The position numbers and the translations under genes are program-made. The notes beneath the pieces are model-generated. The model was given only the letters and a program-made list of their open reading frames with translations. It did no database searches and had not been told where the DNA came from. Of a DNA stretch of 64,000 bases, positions 34,413 through 44,600 are shown piece by piece; within the stretch, counting starts at the first letter, position 1; the number at the start of each line of letters is the position of its first letter. The stretch comes from Bin87 sp965261195 (lineage in GTDB: Bacteria > Chloroflexota > Dehalococcoidia > Lucifugimonadales > UBA3495): contig CBDHDC010000002.1 of NCBI GenBank assembly GCA_965261195.1, positions 40,680 through 104,679 of the forward strand, read 5' to 3'.

Positions 34413-35415
34413 CATGGACGGTCTTCGTGCCGCTTGGCGGGCGCTAGCCAGCAACCGGCATGGCGAAGGTTGGCGAACTATTCCGATTACAGTCCGCGCC
34501 CCCTGCGCGCTCTTTGCCGGCAGACGGATGCCCGGTGGCGAGGAGGCCATGCTGATCGGATTCCGTACCATCCGCAATGTTCCGGATTCCCATCTGCCCC
34601 AAGGCCGTGGGTTCCAGGTTTGCAGGCTCCAAGCCGACCCAACCGGCGACGGCCGTACCATGTTGGCGTTGACCCGGGCGTCAATCGGAAGCCCCGAGCT
34701 GTTCGCCATGATGGCCGAGGATATGGTCGACCTTTTGAACGGCTGCACGACATCGGAAGAAGAGGAGGTTTTCCAGCGTTTCCTCGCACGCATTCGCGCT
34801 TGGCAGGACTTCATGGACCGACGCAAGGAAGGGGTTCTTTCTGCAGAGGCTGAGCAGGGCCTGTTCGGGGAACTCGTTATGCTGGAGTGTATGATGGACA
34901 CGGGTGTACCGGCGAGGGATATCCTGGATGCTTGGCAGGGGCCGCTGGGCGGTCTTCAGGATTTCATACTTGGCACCGGTGGTATCGAAGTGAAGACGAC
35001 CCTTTCCGCTGTCGGATTTCTCGCGATGGTGTCTTCCCTTGGGCAACTAGACGAGGATCTGCGTCAGCCGATCTTCTTGGCCGCCGTCAGGCTCGCCCTT
35101 CATCCTTCCGGCACGACGCTCGTCGAAATGTCTGACGCCATAAGGACGAGGCTTGGCGACAATCAAGGTGCGCTTGAAATATTCGAGACCCGCCTGATGC
35201 AAGCCGGTCTTCTCCGTACGGCGGCCGGACGGTACACTCGTCGCTTCCTCCACGCCTCCAGCGCCATCCTGGCCTTGCAGGAGGATTTTCCACGATTGAC
35301 GCGCGCTAACGTCCATCCCGTGATCAGGGAGGCCTGGTACGAGATCGATCTCGATCTGGCTGGAGCGGAGGATATCGGCCTGCAAGGGGCGCTTGAATCT
35401 TTGGGGGCAATTTGA
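34396..35415 (+). CDS. PD-(D/E)XK family protein (DUF4420-like)
   Basis: 339 residues. The region EQGLFGELVMLE gives the early conserved Glu, and DFILGTGGIEVKTT gives the aspartate and E-x-K pair of a PD-(D/E)XK nuclease core (about residues 190-200). DUF4420 proteins sit between Z1 and AIPR genes in these systems and are the likely DNA-cutting subunit. ATG overlaps the Z1 stop by 17 bases; its own TGA shares one base with the AIPR ATG. Confidence 0.8.
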   Translation: MAAPNDMDGLRAAWRALASNRHGEGWRTIPITVRAPCALFAGRRMPGGEEAMLIGFRTIRNVPDSHLPQGRGFQVCRLQADPTGDGRTMLALTRASIGSPELFAMMAEDMVDLLNGCTTSEEEEVFQRFLARIRAWQDFMDRRKEGVLSAEAEQGLFGELVMLECMMDTGVPARDILDAWQGPLGGLQDFILGTGGIEVKTTLSAVGFLAMVSSLGQLDEDLRQPIFLAAVRLALHPSGTTLVEMSDAIRTRLGDNQGALEIFETRLMQAGLLRTAAGRYTRRFLHASSAILALQEDFPRLTRANVHPVIREAWYEIDLDLAGAEDIGLQGALESLGAI

Positions 35416-37208
35416 TGGAGCTGGGGGAATTCCTATTGCAGACACGGGCGGAGGTGAAGGAGGAGATAGCCGACCGTCTCTCCGTTCCGGGCGGCGCCTA
35501 CCCGTACGAGGAAACGGTCTTCACCGAGGTGATCATGGAACACATGACAGAGGTGGGAATGACCTTTGAACCGCAGGCATGCCATTACTCGGCGACCGTC
35601 GGCAACGCCAAGCTACGTCTGAGTGGCTTGGCAGTCTCGGATGACGGCGACCAACTCGACCTCTGTGTAAGTCTCTATGAAGGTGTGGAGACGTTAACCC
35701 CCATTTCCGACACTGAAACCAAGAAGGCTGCCGAACAGTGCCTCCGTTTTCTGACCAGATGCGCCGAGGGGCGTCTTGCGTCGATGATGGATCAGTCCAA
35801 CGACGCTTACAGCGTTGCACACACCATACATGAGAGTTACCCCTCGCTCGATCAGATCCGCATCTTTGTCCTGACGGACAGACTGGCGAAGACGAAGAAT
35901 TTCAAGACCCGAAACGTAAAGGGCAAGACGATCAAGCTGGAAGTCATGGACATCGAACGACTCTGGCGCCACTGGGCGGAAGGCAAGCCTCGAGACGAAC
36001 TGGTGGTCAATTTCGAGAACGTGTCCGGCAACCCCTTGCCCTGCGTCTACATACCTGGTGAAGAGATGACGGACTACGATTATGCCCTCACCGCCATCCC
36101 CGGCGAGGCACTGCGTTTCGTCTACGAGAAATACGGCTCACGGTTGCTGGAAGCCAACGTCCGCTCTTTCCTCAGTGTAACCGGCAAGGTGAACCGGGGG
36201 ATCCGGGACACGCTGAAGGAAAACCCCGAACAGTTCATGGCCTTCAACAACGGCATCGTTGTTGTCGCAGACGAAATTCATTTCGGCCGGACCGCCGATG
36301 GCGCCCCCAGCATCTCTTGGTTGAAGGGCATGCAGATTGTCAATGGCGGCCAGACGACGGCGTCCCTCTATTTCACCAAGAAGAGAAACCCGGAAATCGA
36401 CCTGCGACGCGTCCGTATTCCTGCCAAGATCATTGTACTCCGCTCCCAAGATGTCGATGGAGAGGAGGGATTGATTTCCGACATCTCGAAATACGCCAAC
36501 AGCCAGAACTCAGTGAAACTATCCGACCTGTCGGCGAACAAGCCCTTCCACGTCAAAGTTGAGCAGTTGTCTCTCACGACCTACTGTCCCGATGGAGTCA
36601 GCCGCTGGTTCTACGAGCGGTCGGCAGGAAGCTACAAGACCATGCTGGCGCGTGAGGGAACGACGCCCGCACGGCTCAGAAAGCTCAAGAATGACATCCC
36701 ATCATCCCGAAAGATCACCAAGACAGACTTGGCGAAGTTCCTGAACGCTTGGGACTGCAAGCCTCAATTTGTCAGTTTCGGCGCACAGAAGAATTTCGAA
36801 CGATTCATGGAAAATGTCGGGGATAGTGAGCATCAGAGCGCGGCACCCCTCCCCGATCTGGCGGAATACAAGCAGATGATTGCAAGGGCGATCATTTTCA
36901 AGACAACTCACAAGCTGGTCAGACCGATGTTCCCCGCCTTCCAGGCCAATGTCGCCGCCTACACCGTGTCTGTGCTGTCCTCACGGATCGGCAGCCGGCT
37001 TGATCTCGACAGAATCTGGCAGCAGCAGGCCATCTCCGCGCGGCTCGGAGAACAGGTCCATATCTGGGCGCGGGAGGTGAACGACCTGCTCTACGTCAGC
37101 GCCAACGGGCGGATGATTTCTGAATGGGCCAAGAAGGCTGAATGCTGGGAAACTGTGCTCAACAGAGATCTCTCCACGCCGCTCACCGGTATCCCGGAAA
37201 TGCGATGA
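35415..37208 (+). CDS. AIPR family protein
   Basis: 597 residues. The AIPR core is plain: LLEANVRSFLSVTGKVNRGIRDTL, ENPEQFMAFNNGIVVVA, then VNGGQTTASLYF and ISKYANSQNSVK (about residues 245-365). AIPR (abortive infection phage resistance) proteins contain an N-terminal nuclease-like part and are linked to both abortive infection and MORC/Z1 restriction loci. The ATG at 35415 is joined to the upstream TGA by one shared base. Last gene of the operon. Confidence 0.88.
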   Translation: MELGEFLLQTRAEVKEEIADRLSVPGGAYPYEETVFTEVIMEHMTEVGMTFEPQACHYSATVGNAKLRLSGLAVSDDGDQLDLCVSLYEGVETLTPISDTETKKAAEQCLRFLTRCAEGRLASMMDQSNDAYSVAHTIHESYPSLDQIRIFVLTDRLAKTKNFKTRNVKGKTIKLEVMDIERLWRHWAEGKPRDELVVNFENVSGNPLPCVYIPGEEMTDYDYALTAIPGEALRFVYEKYGSRLLEANVRSFLSVTGKVNRGIRDTLKENPEQFMAFNNGIVVVADEIHFGRTADGAPSISWLKGMQIVNGGQTTASLYFTKKRNPEIDLRRVRIPAKIIVLRSQDVDGEEGLISDISKYANSQNSVKLSDLSANKPFHVKVEQLSLTTYCPDGVSRWFYERSAGSYKTMLAREGTTPARLRKLKNDIPSSRKITKTDLAKFLNAWDCKPQFVSFGAQKNFERFMENVGDSEHQSAAPLPDLAEYKQMIARAIIFKTTHKLVRPMFPAFQANVAAYTVSVLSSRIGSRLDLDRIWQQQAISARLGEQVHIWAREVNDLLYVSANGRMISEWAKKAECWETVLNRDLSTPLTGIPEMR

Positions 37209-37558
37209 AGCCAAGGTGGATGATAGCCCATGCCGGAATATTGACAGGGGCATTGACCCAGCCCAGGCTTTCGCGTAAGTCAGACAAGGTCTTGATCTTG
37301 AACCCGGATACGCATATTGCATAGGATTGGCGGAGAGACTCCGTTGAGAGCTGACATAGTGCCTTGACCTGGGAATGGTGTAAAAATCGGCCTGACTTTC
37401 GGGAACATTGATGGTCGTCGATCCAGGCCCTTGAATCGGGGTCGCAGTTTGAGATATTCCAGGGTCAGGGATGGCCTTGCCGCAAATCGCGTAGCGCTCA
37501 AATGCGCAAGCGGAAGCGTGACAGGCTCCACCGAGTCCAATGGTGTGTGAGAAAGCTT
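37209..37558. other. No intact gene; possible transposase debris
   Basis: 350 bp between the AIPR gene and the Phd gene. Minus-strand frames read like scrambled protein without motifs. A decayed insertion is possible but no family could be named. Confidence 0.35.
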
Positions 37559-37813
37559 ATGAATGAATGGCCGTTGCAGGATGCCAAGAACCGATTCAGT
37601 GCCATTGTCGATGCCGCGGTCGCGGGGGATCCGCAAAGGGTGATCCGACGCGGAAAGCCCGCGGTTGTAGTACTCGCAGCCGAAGAATATGAGCGACTCT
37701 GCCAACTGGAGAAAACAAAGGCACCAACGTTCGCTGAATTGCTGCTCGCGATCCCGCAGGATGACGGAGAATTCGAGTCGCTCCGACTGCCCTCCCGACC
37801 GGCTGACTTTTGA
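37559..37813 (+). CDS. Phd/YefM-type antitoxin
   Basis: 84 residues: EWPLQDAKNRFSAIVDAAVAGDPQRVIRRGKPAVVVLAAEEYERL is the Phd/YefM fold, which dimerises to bind operator DNA, and the C-terminal part neutralises the toxin. ATG 37559 fits the family start. It shares one base (TGATG) with the PIN toxin gene. Confidence 0.85.
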   Translation: MNEWPLQDAKNRFSAIVDAAVAGDPQRVIRRGKPAVVVLAAEEYERLCQLEKTKAPTFAELLLAIPQDDGEFESLRLPSRPADF

Positions 37814-38220
37814 TGTTCCTGATCGACACGGATATTCTGTCGGCCCTGCGTAAACGACAGCGCAATCCACATGTCGTCCAATGGATGCTGGATCAGCGGA
37901 TGACGGATTTGTACTTGAGCGTGGTGTCCCTTGGGGAGATCGAGCGGGGAATCACGCAGCAACGTCACCGCGACCCAACGTTTGCGCATGTGCTGACCGC
38001 TTGGTTAGACAACGTGCTCGCGTTGTACCACACGCGGATTCTCGACGTTGACCTGCCTACGGCGCGGCGATGGGGCCGTCTATCCGCCGCGCTCGGGCAT
38101 GAAGGTGCTGACCTGTTGATCGCGGCCACAGCGCTCGAACACGGATTGACGGTGGTGACCCATAACGTTCGGGACTTCGAACCGACGGGAGTGCCGGTGC
38201 TGGATCCCTCGGTCCTGTAG
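37813..38220 (+). CDS. vapC: VapC-type PIN-domain toxin
   Basis: 135 residues. The PIN acidic residues are in place: LIDTDILS at the start, SLGEIERG in the middle and GADLLIAATALEHGLTVVTHNVRDF near the end. PIN toxins are Mg-dependent RNases. Complete and coupled to the Phd-type antitoxin upstream, so the pair can act to keep the island in place. Confidence 0.88.
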   Translation: MFLIDTDILSALRKRQRNPHVVQWMLDQRMTDLYLSVVSLGEIERGITQQRHRDPTFAHVLTAWLDNVLALYHTRILDVDLPTARRWGRLSAALGHEGADLLIAATALEHGLTVVTHNVRDFEPTGVPVLDPSVL

Positions 38221-38382
38221 GGATGAAGATATGAACCCATCCCTTAAGGAATCGGGGTCAGTGGGGGCAGCCGCTCAGTTGGACCGCCTGAACGTGCTGA
38301 AGATAGGGCATCTACGCGTGCCGTTGACACCTTTCAGGACCAGCTTGTCCCACCCGGCCGTCTCGTCTATTGGCATGATAAT

Positions 38383-39399
38383 TCAGGAGGCTGATTCACG
38401 GGTTCCCCGAAGAAATGTTTCCCACCTTTGTGCAAGTGCTTCACGGCTGGGGCCGCTCGTCGCCCGCACGTCGACCTTCAAGCCGTGGAGTGCCTCGTAT
38501 CCGGCTTTGCGGGCGGCGGGCGACATGTGCACTTCGTGCGTGTCCGGATCGATACCCATAAGGTCGAGATCAAACAAGGTGTGCAGGTCAGCCCGAAGCA
38601 GCAAACCGTTGTCCGGATGGTTATCGGAGAGATTCCGATACGGCCAGATGTGGGCCGCCTCCACGATATCGACGAGCAGACATCTGGAAACCATGCATCT
38701 GGGGCCGTATCGCCTGATCAAATTGTTCCGGAATGTGCGTTGGCCACGACGCGCGCGAATAGTTGTCAGCACCTTTTCCCGGCTATCTGTGGCTGAAGGC
38801 TGGTAGCCTGCTGGGGCTTCGTCATCACGATCGTCCGCGTCGTTCGGCGTCAGCGATCTCGTTTGGGCCGCGCCCGCAAGCAGGTCTGCCAAGTATGGCA
38901 CCTGAGAGCGAAGCGCGAGACGATCTGGATTCAGCTCCTCAATCGATATTTGATCGCTGGGCCTTAAGGCTGCCTTCTTGATTTCGGATGTCTGGATGTC
39001 CACCGGCGGCGATTGGAATGTTCCCTGGAAGTGCGCCTCGTAAAGCGTGACCGTAACCGTCTCCTCCGCAGGGTCACTAAACTCGTGGCCTTTGTTACAT
39101 CTCCAGCGTGGTGACTTTGTCCTTCGCTCCTTTATTCCGGTGGTGCCGCACATCGGGCACCGGAATCGCTGTTTCGATCCCTGACGAGAAGTCACCTGCT
39201 CGACCCTTGCTACGCCAAGCATTCTGTTCCGATCACGGAGCAGGACGACGTCTCCTGCGGAAAGCTGGAGGCTGTTGGCTACGTCACTATCGTAACGATA
39301 GACCTCGGTGAGGTCGTCCTCGTAACCTGTGTTCCCTGCATACTGACGTCTCCCGGTTATGACGATCAGCGCCCAAGCTCTTCGACCGACAACTTTCAT
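38383..39399 (-). CDS. HNH endonuclease with N-terminal recognition domain
   Basis: 338 residues. The C-terminal third is an HNH_2-type nuclease: CMVSRCLLVDIVEAAHIWPY, then HPDNGLLLRADLHTLFDLDLMGID. The middle has a zinc-ribbon-like CPMCG...WRCNKGHEF segment (about residues 81-106). The first 70 residues (ITGRRQYAGN...DVVLLRDRN) resemble the small beta-barrel recognition domains fused to HNH in modification-dependent enzymes. A type IV-like restriction role is likely but inferred. Transcribed towards the TA pair. Confidence 0.75.
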   Translation of the reverse strand: MKVVGRRAWALIVITGRRQYAGNTGYEDDLTEVYRYDSDVANSLQLSAGDVVLLRDRNRMLGVARVEQVTSRQGSKQRFRCPMCGTTGIKERRTKSPRWRCNKGHEFSDPAEETVTVTLYEAHFQGTFQSPPVDIQTSEIKKAALRPSDQISIEELNPDRLALRSQVPYLADLLAGAAQTRSLTPNDADDRDDEAPAGYQPSATDSREKVLTTIRARRGQRTFRNNLIRRYGPRCMVSRCLLVDIVEAAHIWPYRNLSDNHPDNGLLLRADLHTLFDLDLMGIDPDTHEVHMSPAARKAGYEALHGLKVDVRATSGPSREALAQRWETFLRGTRESAS

Positions 39400-39731
39400 T
39401 TTCTCACTCTTGTTCAGCCCCGCCTGCCGTATCAGATGGCCCGGAGAACCCGATGACGGCTTTGGCCCCGGTTGAGTTGTGTGAGGATACGCCGAGGATA
39501 GGCCGTGTCGTCGACATAGTTGAGCAGGTTGATGGCCTTTTGTTGACCCGTCCCAGTTCCATGATTGTCAGCGGCAGGCTGGAGGGACATTCGCTTCTCA
39601 GAAAAGAGCGCACCAGTTCCGAGGCCTGCACGGTGCCGAGCTTAGCGCAACTTCTCGTTCCAATGATTGTCACGGGCCGAATCCGGGCGTGGCAGCCCAG
39701 GTCTGTCCAGGCTGCCTTGGCTCTGCTTAAC

Positions 39732-39763
39732 GTAATTCTGGATACAAACCTTGCGATGACGCC
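39732..39763 (+). repeat. 32-bp island-boundary repeat, right copy
   Basis: Exact inverted match of 24658-24689. Together they bracket 15.1 kb that holds the full MORC/Z1 island, the Phd/VapC pair and the HNH gene. Confidence 0.65.
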
Positions 39764-39794
39764 GATCGCCCAACAAGTTGAAAGGAGAGCCAAA

Positions 39795-40574
39795 ATGTCA
39801 AGGCAGCTTCTGCTCGATCTGAATGGCAACAATAGCGGATTGTTTCTAAGGTGGTTAAATGCTTTCGATGGGGAACCAAGGATTGCCTGGTACCCTTCCT
39901 CTGGTGAAGATTTCAGAGATTTACTTTATCTGAACCCACGATACTCAGACCTCAGCCCTGCAACCAGAGCAGAACCTCGACACCCTGACATTTTTCTGCA
40001 TACAGACTATTTCCCATGGGAAAGAGCGGCCCTTTTGCATGAGAGGGTGATCTACGATGATCTCAGGACCGTGGTTGAACGTCGCGGTATAGAAGAATTG
40101 CCAAGGTGCAATCTTCCCATCGATCCAGGAATCGTGGACTTCCCTGAAGGGGGTCCCGCGACTGGCCGTGTGGTTTTCCTGGACATTTCTGTGACCTCGG
40201 AGAAACTGGGCAGCTTTTCTGCTCCTGTTGTTTATGCCTTCGTTGAAAATGAGGCTTTTTGTGCAAGGAAAATTCTCGCCAAGAAAGGAAAGATGTCGCA
40301 CGTGATTCATGTCCGTTATGGTGGTGGGGCTGGTGGAGGAGGAAAATCATCTGGCATTTGGTTGTTAAATGTCTTGCGGAAGATACAGTGTGAATGTTTT
40401 GTAACAGACAGCCACCACCACAGGCAAACAGGTGACCAACGGACCTATGGACTTTATCCTGATCTTTCGGGGAATGAGGATACAGAACAACTTGAAGGGC
40501 CAATAAGAACTGTGTCCAGTAAAAGTTGGTCTTGCAATGGATGTGTCTCATGGAAAATTATTCGGCCAGCCTGA
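39795..40574 (+). CDS. Hypothetical protein
   Basis: 259 residues from ATG 39795 (AAAGGAGAG upstream). Begins SRQLLLDLNGNNSGLFLRWLNAF; contains RIAWYPSSGEDFRDLLYLNPRY and later a glycine-rich YGGGAGGGGKSSG loop. The sequence looks like a real, folded protein and I believe similar unknowns occur in other bacteria, but I cannot name the family. It lies just outside the right island repeat and upstream of the first dif-like site. Confidence 0.6.
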   Translation: MSRQLLLDLNGNNSGLFLRWLNAFDGEPRIAWYPSSGEDFRDLLYLNPRYSDLSPATRAEPRHPDIFLHTDYFPWERAALLHERVIYDDLRTVVERRGIEELPRCNLPIDPGIVDFPEGGPATGRVVFLDISVTSEKLGSFSAPVVYAFVENEAFCARKILAKKGKMSHVIHVRYGGGAGGGGKSSGIWLLNVLRKIQCECFVTDSHHHRQTGDQRTYGLYPDLSGNEDTEQLEGPIRTVSSKSWSCNGCVSWKIIRPA

Positions 40575-40809
40575 CAAGGGGCTTCCACGGCACGGTACCT
40601 GTGCAGGGCAATCGCATTTTAACGATGCCAACAGTGGGCTCTCTCCAGGCCCTATGATAGGTTCCTCAGGTCGCTACACTTACTCCCCGTGTCTCGTTTC
40701 GACTCAGGAGCCCGCAGGTTCTTCAGCATCAGGACAGGGGCGGAACTGTGCTTCTCAGGAACGCGGCGCTCGCGTTCGACAGCCGCACTTCGGCCTTTTA
40801 GGGTTTGCG

Positions 40810-40842
40810 ATAGTAACGGAACAATTTTGGACATCAAGGGAT
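40810..40842. repeat. Short repeat next to first dif-like site
   Basis: Matches 46656-46688 (21 bases with one mismatch, core GGAACAATTTTGG, then AAGGGAT). Both copies precede a dif-like site in the same orientation, 11 and 126 bases away. Confidence 0.5.
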
Positions 40843-40852
40843 CCAGCCACTT

Positions 40853-40880
40853 GGTTCCGATAAGTCGGCTTATGTCAACT
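40853..40880 (+). other. dif-like XerCD site D1
   Basis: Left arm GGTTCCGATAA, spacer GTCGGC, right arm TTATGTCAACT, then TTTG. Against the E. coli dif arms 8 of 11 and 9 of 11 bases match, with the inner ATAA and TTATGT exact. Confidence 0.65.
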
Positions 40881-41107
40881 TTGACTTGGCGTGGTTGCTG
40901 GCTGAAATGGCTTTCGGACAGGCTTTCCCACCGGCGCCGGGACGCCCCGGGCCTGAAAGGTTCGGGGCCTGCATCCGGGTGGAGCGCCGGTGGGGTCGGT
41001 TGCAGAAAAGGGCGAAATGACAGTGCTAAGCGCCCGATCCAGTAGCCGAGTGAGCAAGCGGCTGTCCGCCCCAGAAGACTTGTGCTTCGCCACACGACGC
41101 CTCTGGT

Positions 41108-41395
41108 CTAACGCCTCTCTACAGCCCCCACTTTCTCACGGAGTTCCTTTCCGGCCTTGAAGAATGGCACCTTCTTGCAGGGAACCTGGACTGCGACGCC
41201 GGTCTTGGGATTGCGCCCTTGTCGGGCATTGCGGCTCCGGGTTCGAAAACTGCCGAAACCTCGCAGCTCCACTTTGTCCCCCTCCTGCAAAGTCTCGGTA
41301 ATGCACGCGAGCAAAATGCCGACGATGGCTTCGGTCTGCCTTTTGGTAAGGTGGACTCTGGCGGCAACTCTTTCAGCGAGTTCTGCTTTTGTCAT
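41108..41395 (-). CDS. HU/IHF family DNA-binding protein
   Basis: 95 residues. Full-length HU-type protein: helix MTKAELAERVAARVHLTKRQTEAIVGILL, then VELRGFGSFRTRSRNARQGRNPKTGVAVQVPCKKVPFF with the conserved Pro-containing arm (RNPKTG). It bends DNA in nucleoid or recombination complexes. Here it is the last gene of an operon behind a type ISP restriction-modification enzyme, with its ATG overlapping the stop of the small gene 41392-41613. That is an unusual neighbour; it may assist the large enzyme or Xer-like recombination at the flanking sites. Confidence 0.9.
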   Translation of the reverse strand: MTKAELAERVAARVHLTKRQTEAIVGILLACITETLQEGDKVELRGFGSFRTRSRNARQGRNPKTGVAVQVPCKKVPFFKAGKELREKVGAVERR

Positions 41396-41613
41396 GTCTC
41401 CAGCCCCAATGAAGGAACACGTTCTGTATAGACAAGGCCGCCAACTAACTGCTCATCTTTTTCCGCGCCGAGCCATTCGTTCAACTTCGAGGCGTCGGCG
41501 CGGGTCGCAGACAGCATTGCGGCCGACATCTTGTAGCGCAGCGGTGCTGACAATCCGTGGCAGCGGCGGTCGTCCGGATCGCGTGCGGCGACCGCCGAAC
41601 CTGGGTCATTCAA
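41392..41613 (-). CDS. Small hypothetical protein between RM and HU genes
   Basis: 73 codons from a TTG at 41613, or 45 from ATG 41529. The stop overlaps the HU start (ATGA), and the TTG overlaps the stop of the large enzyme, so the three genes form a tight chain. The product has a helical KMSAAMLSATRADASKLNEWLG segment. No family. Confidence 0.4.
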   Translation of the reverse strand: MNDPGSAVAARDPDDRRCHGLSAPLRYKMSAAMLSATRADASKLNEWLGAEKDEQLVGGLVYTERVPSLGLET

Positions 41614-44600
41614 TTGTCAGTTCAGGAAGGCCGCGCACAACCTCCATGGTCTCCAGGCTGACGGTGATGATCCGCAGGAACAGGTTGAGCGGATAGCGGG
41701 GGTCGCCGACGGTCTCGATTGCGTAGCGATTGGCGTCGTTAACGATCCCGCTCGCCTTGTCGGTCCTGACGCCCTGGCGTTCCATGACCCAGGCGAGTGC
41801 GGGCTTGCCGTTGACGACGTATTCCCATGCTGCCTCGGGGATGTCGCGAATGGTGATGTGGGCGTTGTAGATTACCGTCGAGCGGTCCTTGTTTCTGCCC
41901 GATCCCGGATGCCGCATCTTTGTGACCCGGTACACCTCCTCGGGTGCTGTCATGAGCAGCTTGCCGCCGGTGTCGATGGTGGCCAGATAGGGTTCAATCG
42001 ACTCGTAGCCGACATGCAGTTCGCCGAGTCGCTTCCCGGCGTCCCGAAAGGCGCGATAGTCCTCGACCGGCTTCACGCAGGGGATACGCGGCAACTCCTT
42101 GGAGAGGTTAGCCCGGAAGCGGCTGCGGTAGTCTTCGGAATGCAGAAGCCCATAGATGTAGTGGAAGATGTCCTCCCGACTGACAGACTCCGTCGGGTAT
42201 GCGGTACGAAAGTACTGAAGGCCGTAATCGCTGATGGCGTCGAGACGCCGGTAACCGGGAATGCGCTCTCCGAGCAGGTCAGCTTCGGCGTCATCGTTCC
42301 CTTTGTAAAGCCAGAATGGAAAGCACTGGCCCGTGTCGATTGTGTGCAGATTCGGCAAGGCGTCCATCATCAGCGCAGAAAATCCCGAGCGCCCACCCTT
42401 TCCCGTTAGCGCGATCACCCGGTTGGACAGTTCGGCGTTCGGGAAAACGCGGGGCATCTGATAGACCATCTCATTGAGGCGACGGCTGAAGAACTGCCAT
42501 TGCTTCGCAAAGGGGCGATACACGCAGGGGACGAATACGCCATCGCTTTGTTGGAGTTCTTTCCCCTTTCGGACATCCTGCTTGAGAGAGCGGGTCCAGC
42601 TGATCCTGTTGGTATCGACGGTTACGAAGTCATCGATATTCGGTAGCGCACCTCCTGTGGGCTTTGCGGTTTCAGTCGCAATCTTCCAGCGCGCCATCTC
42701 ATCGTTGTAGAACTCAATCGTTGATCCAATGTTTTCGGCCAGCACTGTCCGAGAAAAGTTGATGCACCAAGGGTCCCTGTTGGTGACCACGCCGAGAGAG
42801 TAGTTGTCGAACAGAACGTCCCCGGCGTTGTCTTTCTTGTCGCCGATTCTCGTATAGACCTCGAAGCCCGCGTTGCGCTGATCCAGCCAGTCGCCATGCG
42901 AGTCGGGGGTAACTCTGGTCCATCCGTGGGCATCCTCGATTCCACGGACGCTGCCAAAGCACTTGACGATATCCAGCTTTTGTTTCCGGTCAAGATCGTC
43001 CCCGACGGCATGGAACAGAATGCGGCCCTGCTCCGAGGCATCAGGGTTCTTTACGAAGACCGTGATGGCGACCGGCGTTCGAGTGCCTTCGCCAAAAACA
43101 TTGCCCCGTTCCCGCCTACGCCGTTCGCCTGAAGTGTATGCATCCCCGCGCAGGTGGAACACATGCAGGCTGGCGAACTCCTCGGCGAGGCACTTGCGCA
43201 ATCCGTCCATTGCATTGCTGTCAAGCCAGCCGGCGTTGGTGACGTACGCCATCACCCCGGCCCTCCCGAGCCGATCACTGCCCCAGCGGATCGCACGGAT
43301 GTAGCTGTCGTAGAGATTTTGCAACAAGGTGGCGTTCGAACGTTCCGCGTAGGTCGAGCGGATCCTTTGGTCCAGTCGCGCATAGGCCACGTTCTTGGCG
43401 TTGTCGTTTTCGCTCTTCTGGCCCGCGGAATAGGGCGGATTACTGATGATGACCCGGATGTTCGTCCCCTTCTGCCGCTCGCGCCGGTCGGTGTTGTTCT
43501 TCATGTAGAAGGACAGCTCGTCGTCGCCCTCGTGCAGGGCGAACGTGTCGGTCAGGCAGATGCCGGTGTAGGGAAGATAATCGGTGCGCTCGGCAACCGA
43601 GTGAAAGACCGTCTCGATGTTGATCGCGGCGATGTAATAGGCGAGCAGCACGATTTCGTTCGCGTGAATCTCCTCGCGGTACTTGCGTTCCAGGTCTTCA
43701 GGCGCGATGAGGCCCAATTGCAGCAGCCGGGTGATGAAGGTTCCCGTGCCGACGAAGGGGTCGAGGATGTGGACGCCTTTAGAGCCGAGCGTCTGGCCGA
43801 ACTCCTCCTCCAGTGCCTTGTTCACCGAGCCGATGATGAAGTCCACGATCTCGACCGGCGTGTAGACGATGCCGAGCATCTGGGTCGTGCGCGGAAACGC
43901 GTCCCGGAAAAACTTGTCGTATAGCTCGACGATCAGGTTCTGCCGCGCCAGCGGATCAGTAATTCCTGCCGCGCGCCGGCGCACCGAGGCATAGAAGCCT
44001 TCGAGCGTCTTGGCTTCCCGCTCGATTTGCGTCTCGTCGATGACCGACAGGACCTCCGTCATCGCGACCGAGACCGGGTTCCTGTCGACGAAGGTATGGC
44101 CTTGGAACAGCGCGTCAAACACGGGGCGGGTGATCAGATGCTGGGCCAGCATCTCGATGGCGTCGTGCTCGGTGATGGATTCGTTGAGGTCGTCGCGGAG
44201 TTCCAGCAGGAAGTCCTGGAAGAACGACCGGGCATGGCTGTCCGGTTGTTGCACGAGGCCAGTGATTCGGGTGATATGACGTTCCGCAATCTCCGCCACG
44301 TCCTTCGCCCAGTCTTCCCAGTAGTCGCGCGTACCGCACTTCTCGACGATCTTCGCTATCACGGCGCGCGAAAAGTCGTCGATGACCAGCGGCAAGGGCT
44401 CCTGGCGGTCGTCCTTGCCTTCGGAGTCGCCCGAGCCGCCCCGGCCGATCCCTGACCCACGCGCCAGGATACGGCTCGGCAGCTCTTCCACCTTTGCCGT
44501 TACCGCCTGGAGTTCGGCGTTGTCGACCGGCCGTCTGCCATCCACGATCGCGATGCGATCGCTGACATCCTGGCCGAGGCCGCCCTGGTTGATGACCGCG

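Larger units (their letters stand above)
40575..41107. other. No gene; holds a repeat and the first dif-like site
   Basis: 533 bp with no convincing frame. It contains the repeat 40810-40842 and the dif-like site 40853-40880. Confidence 0.45.

Noticed and set aside
25461..37208. DISARM or BREX system
   Set aside because: No DrmA/B/C, PglZ or BrxL homologues are seen; Z1, MORC and AIPR point to the MORC-type restriction class.
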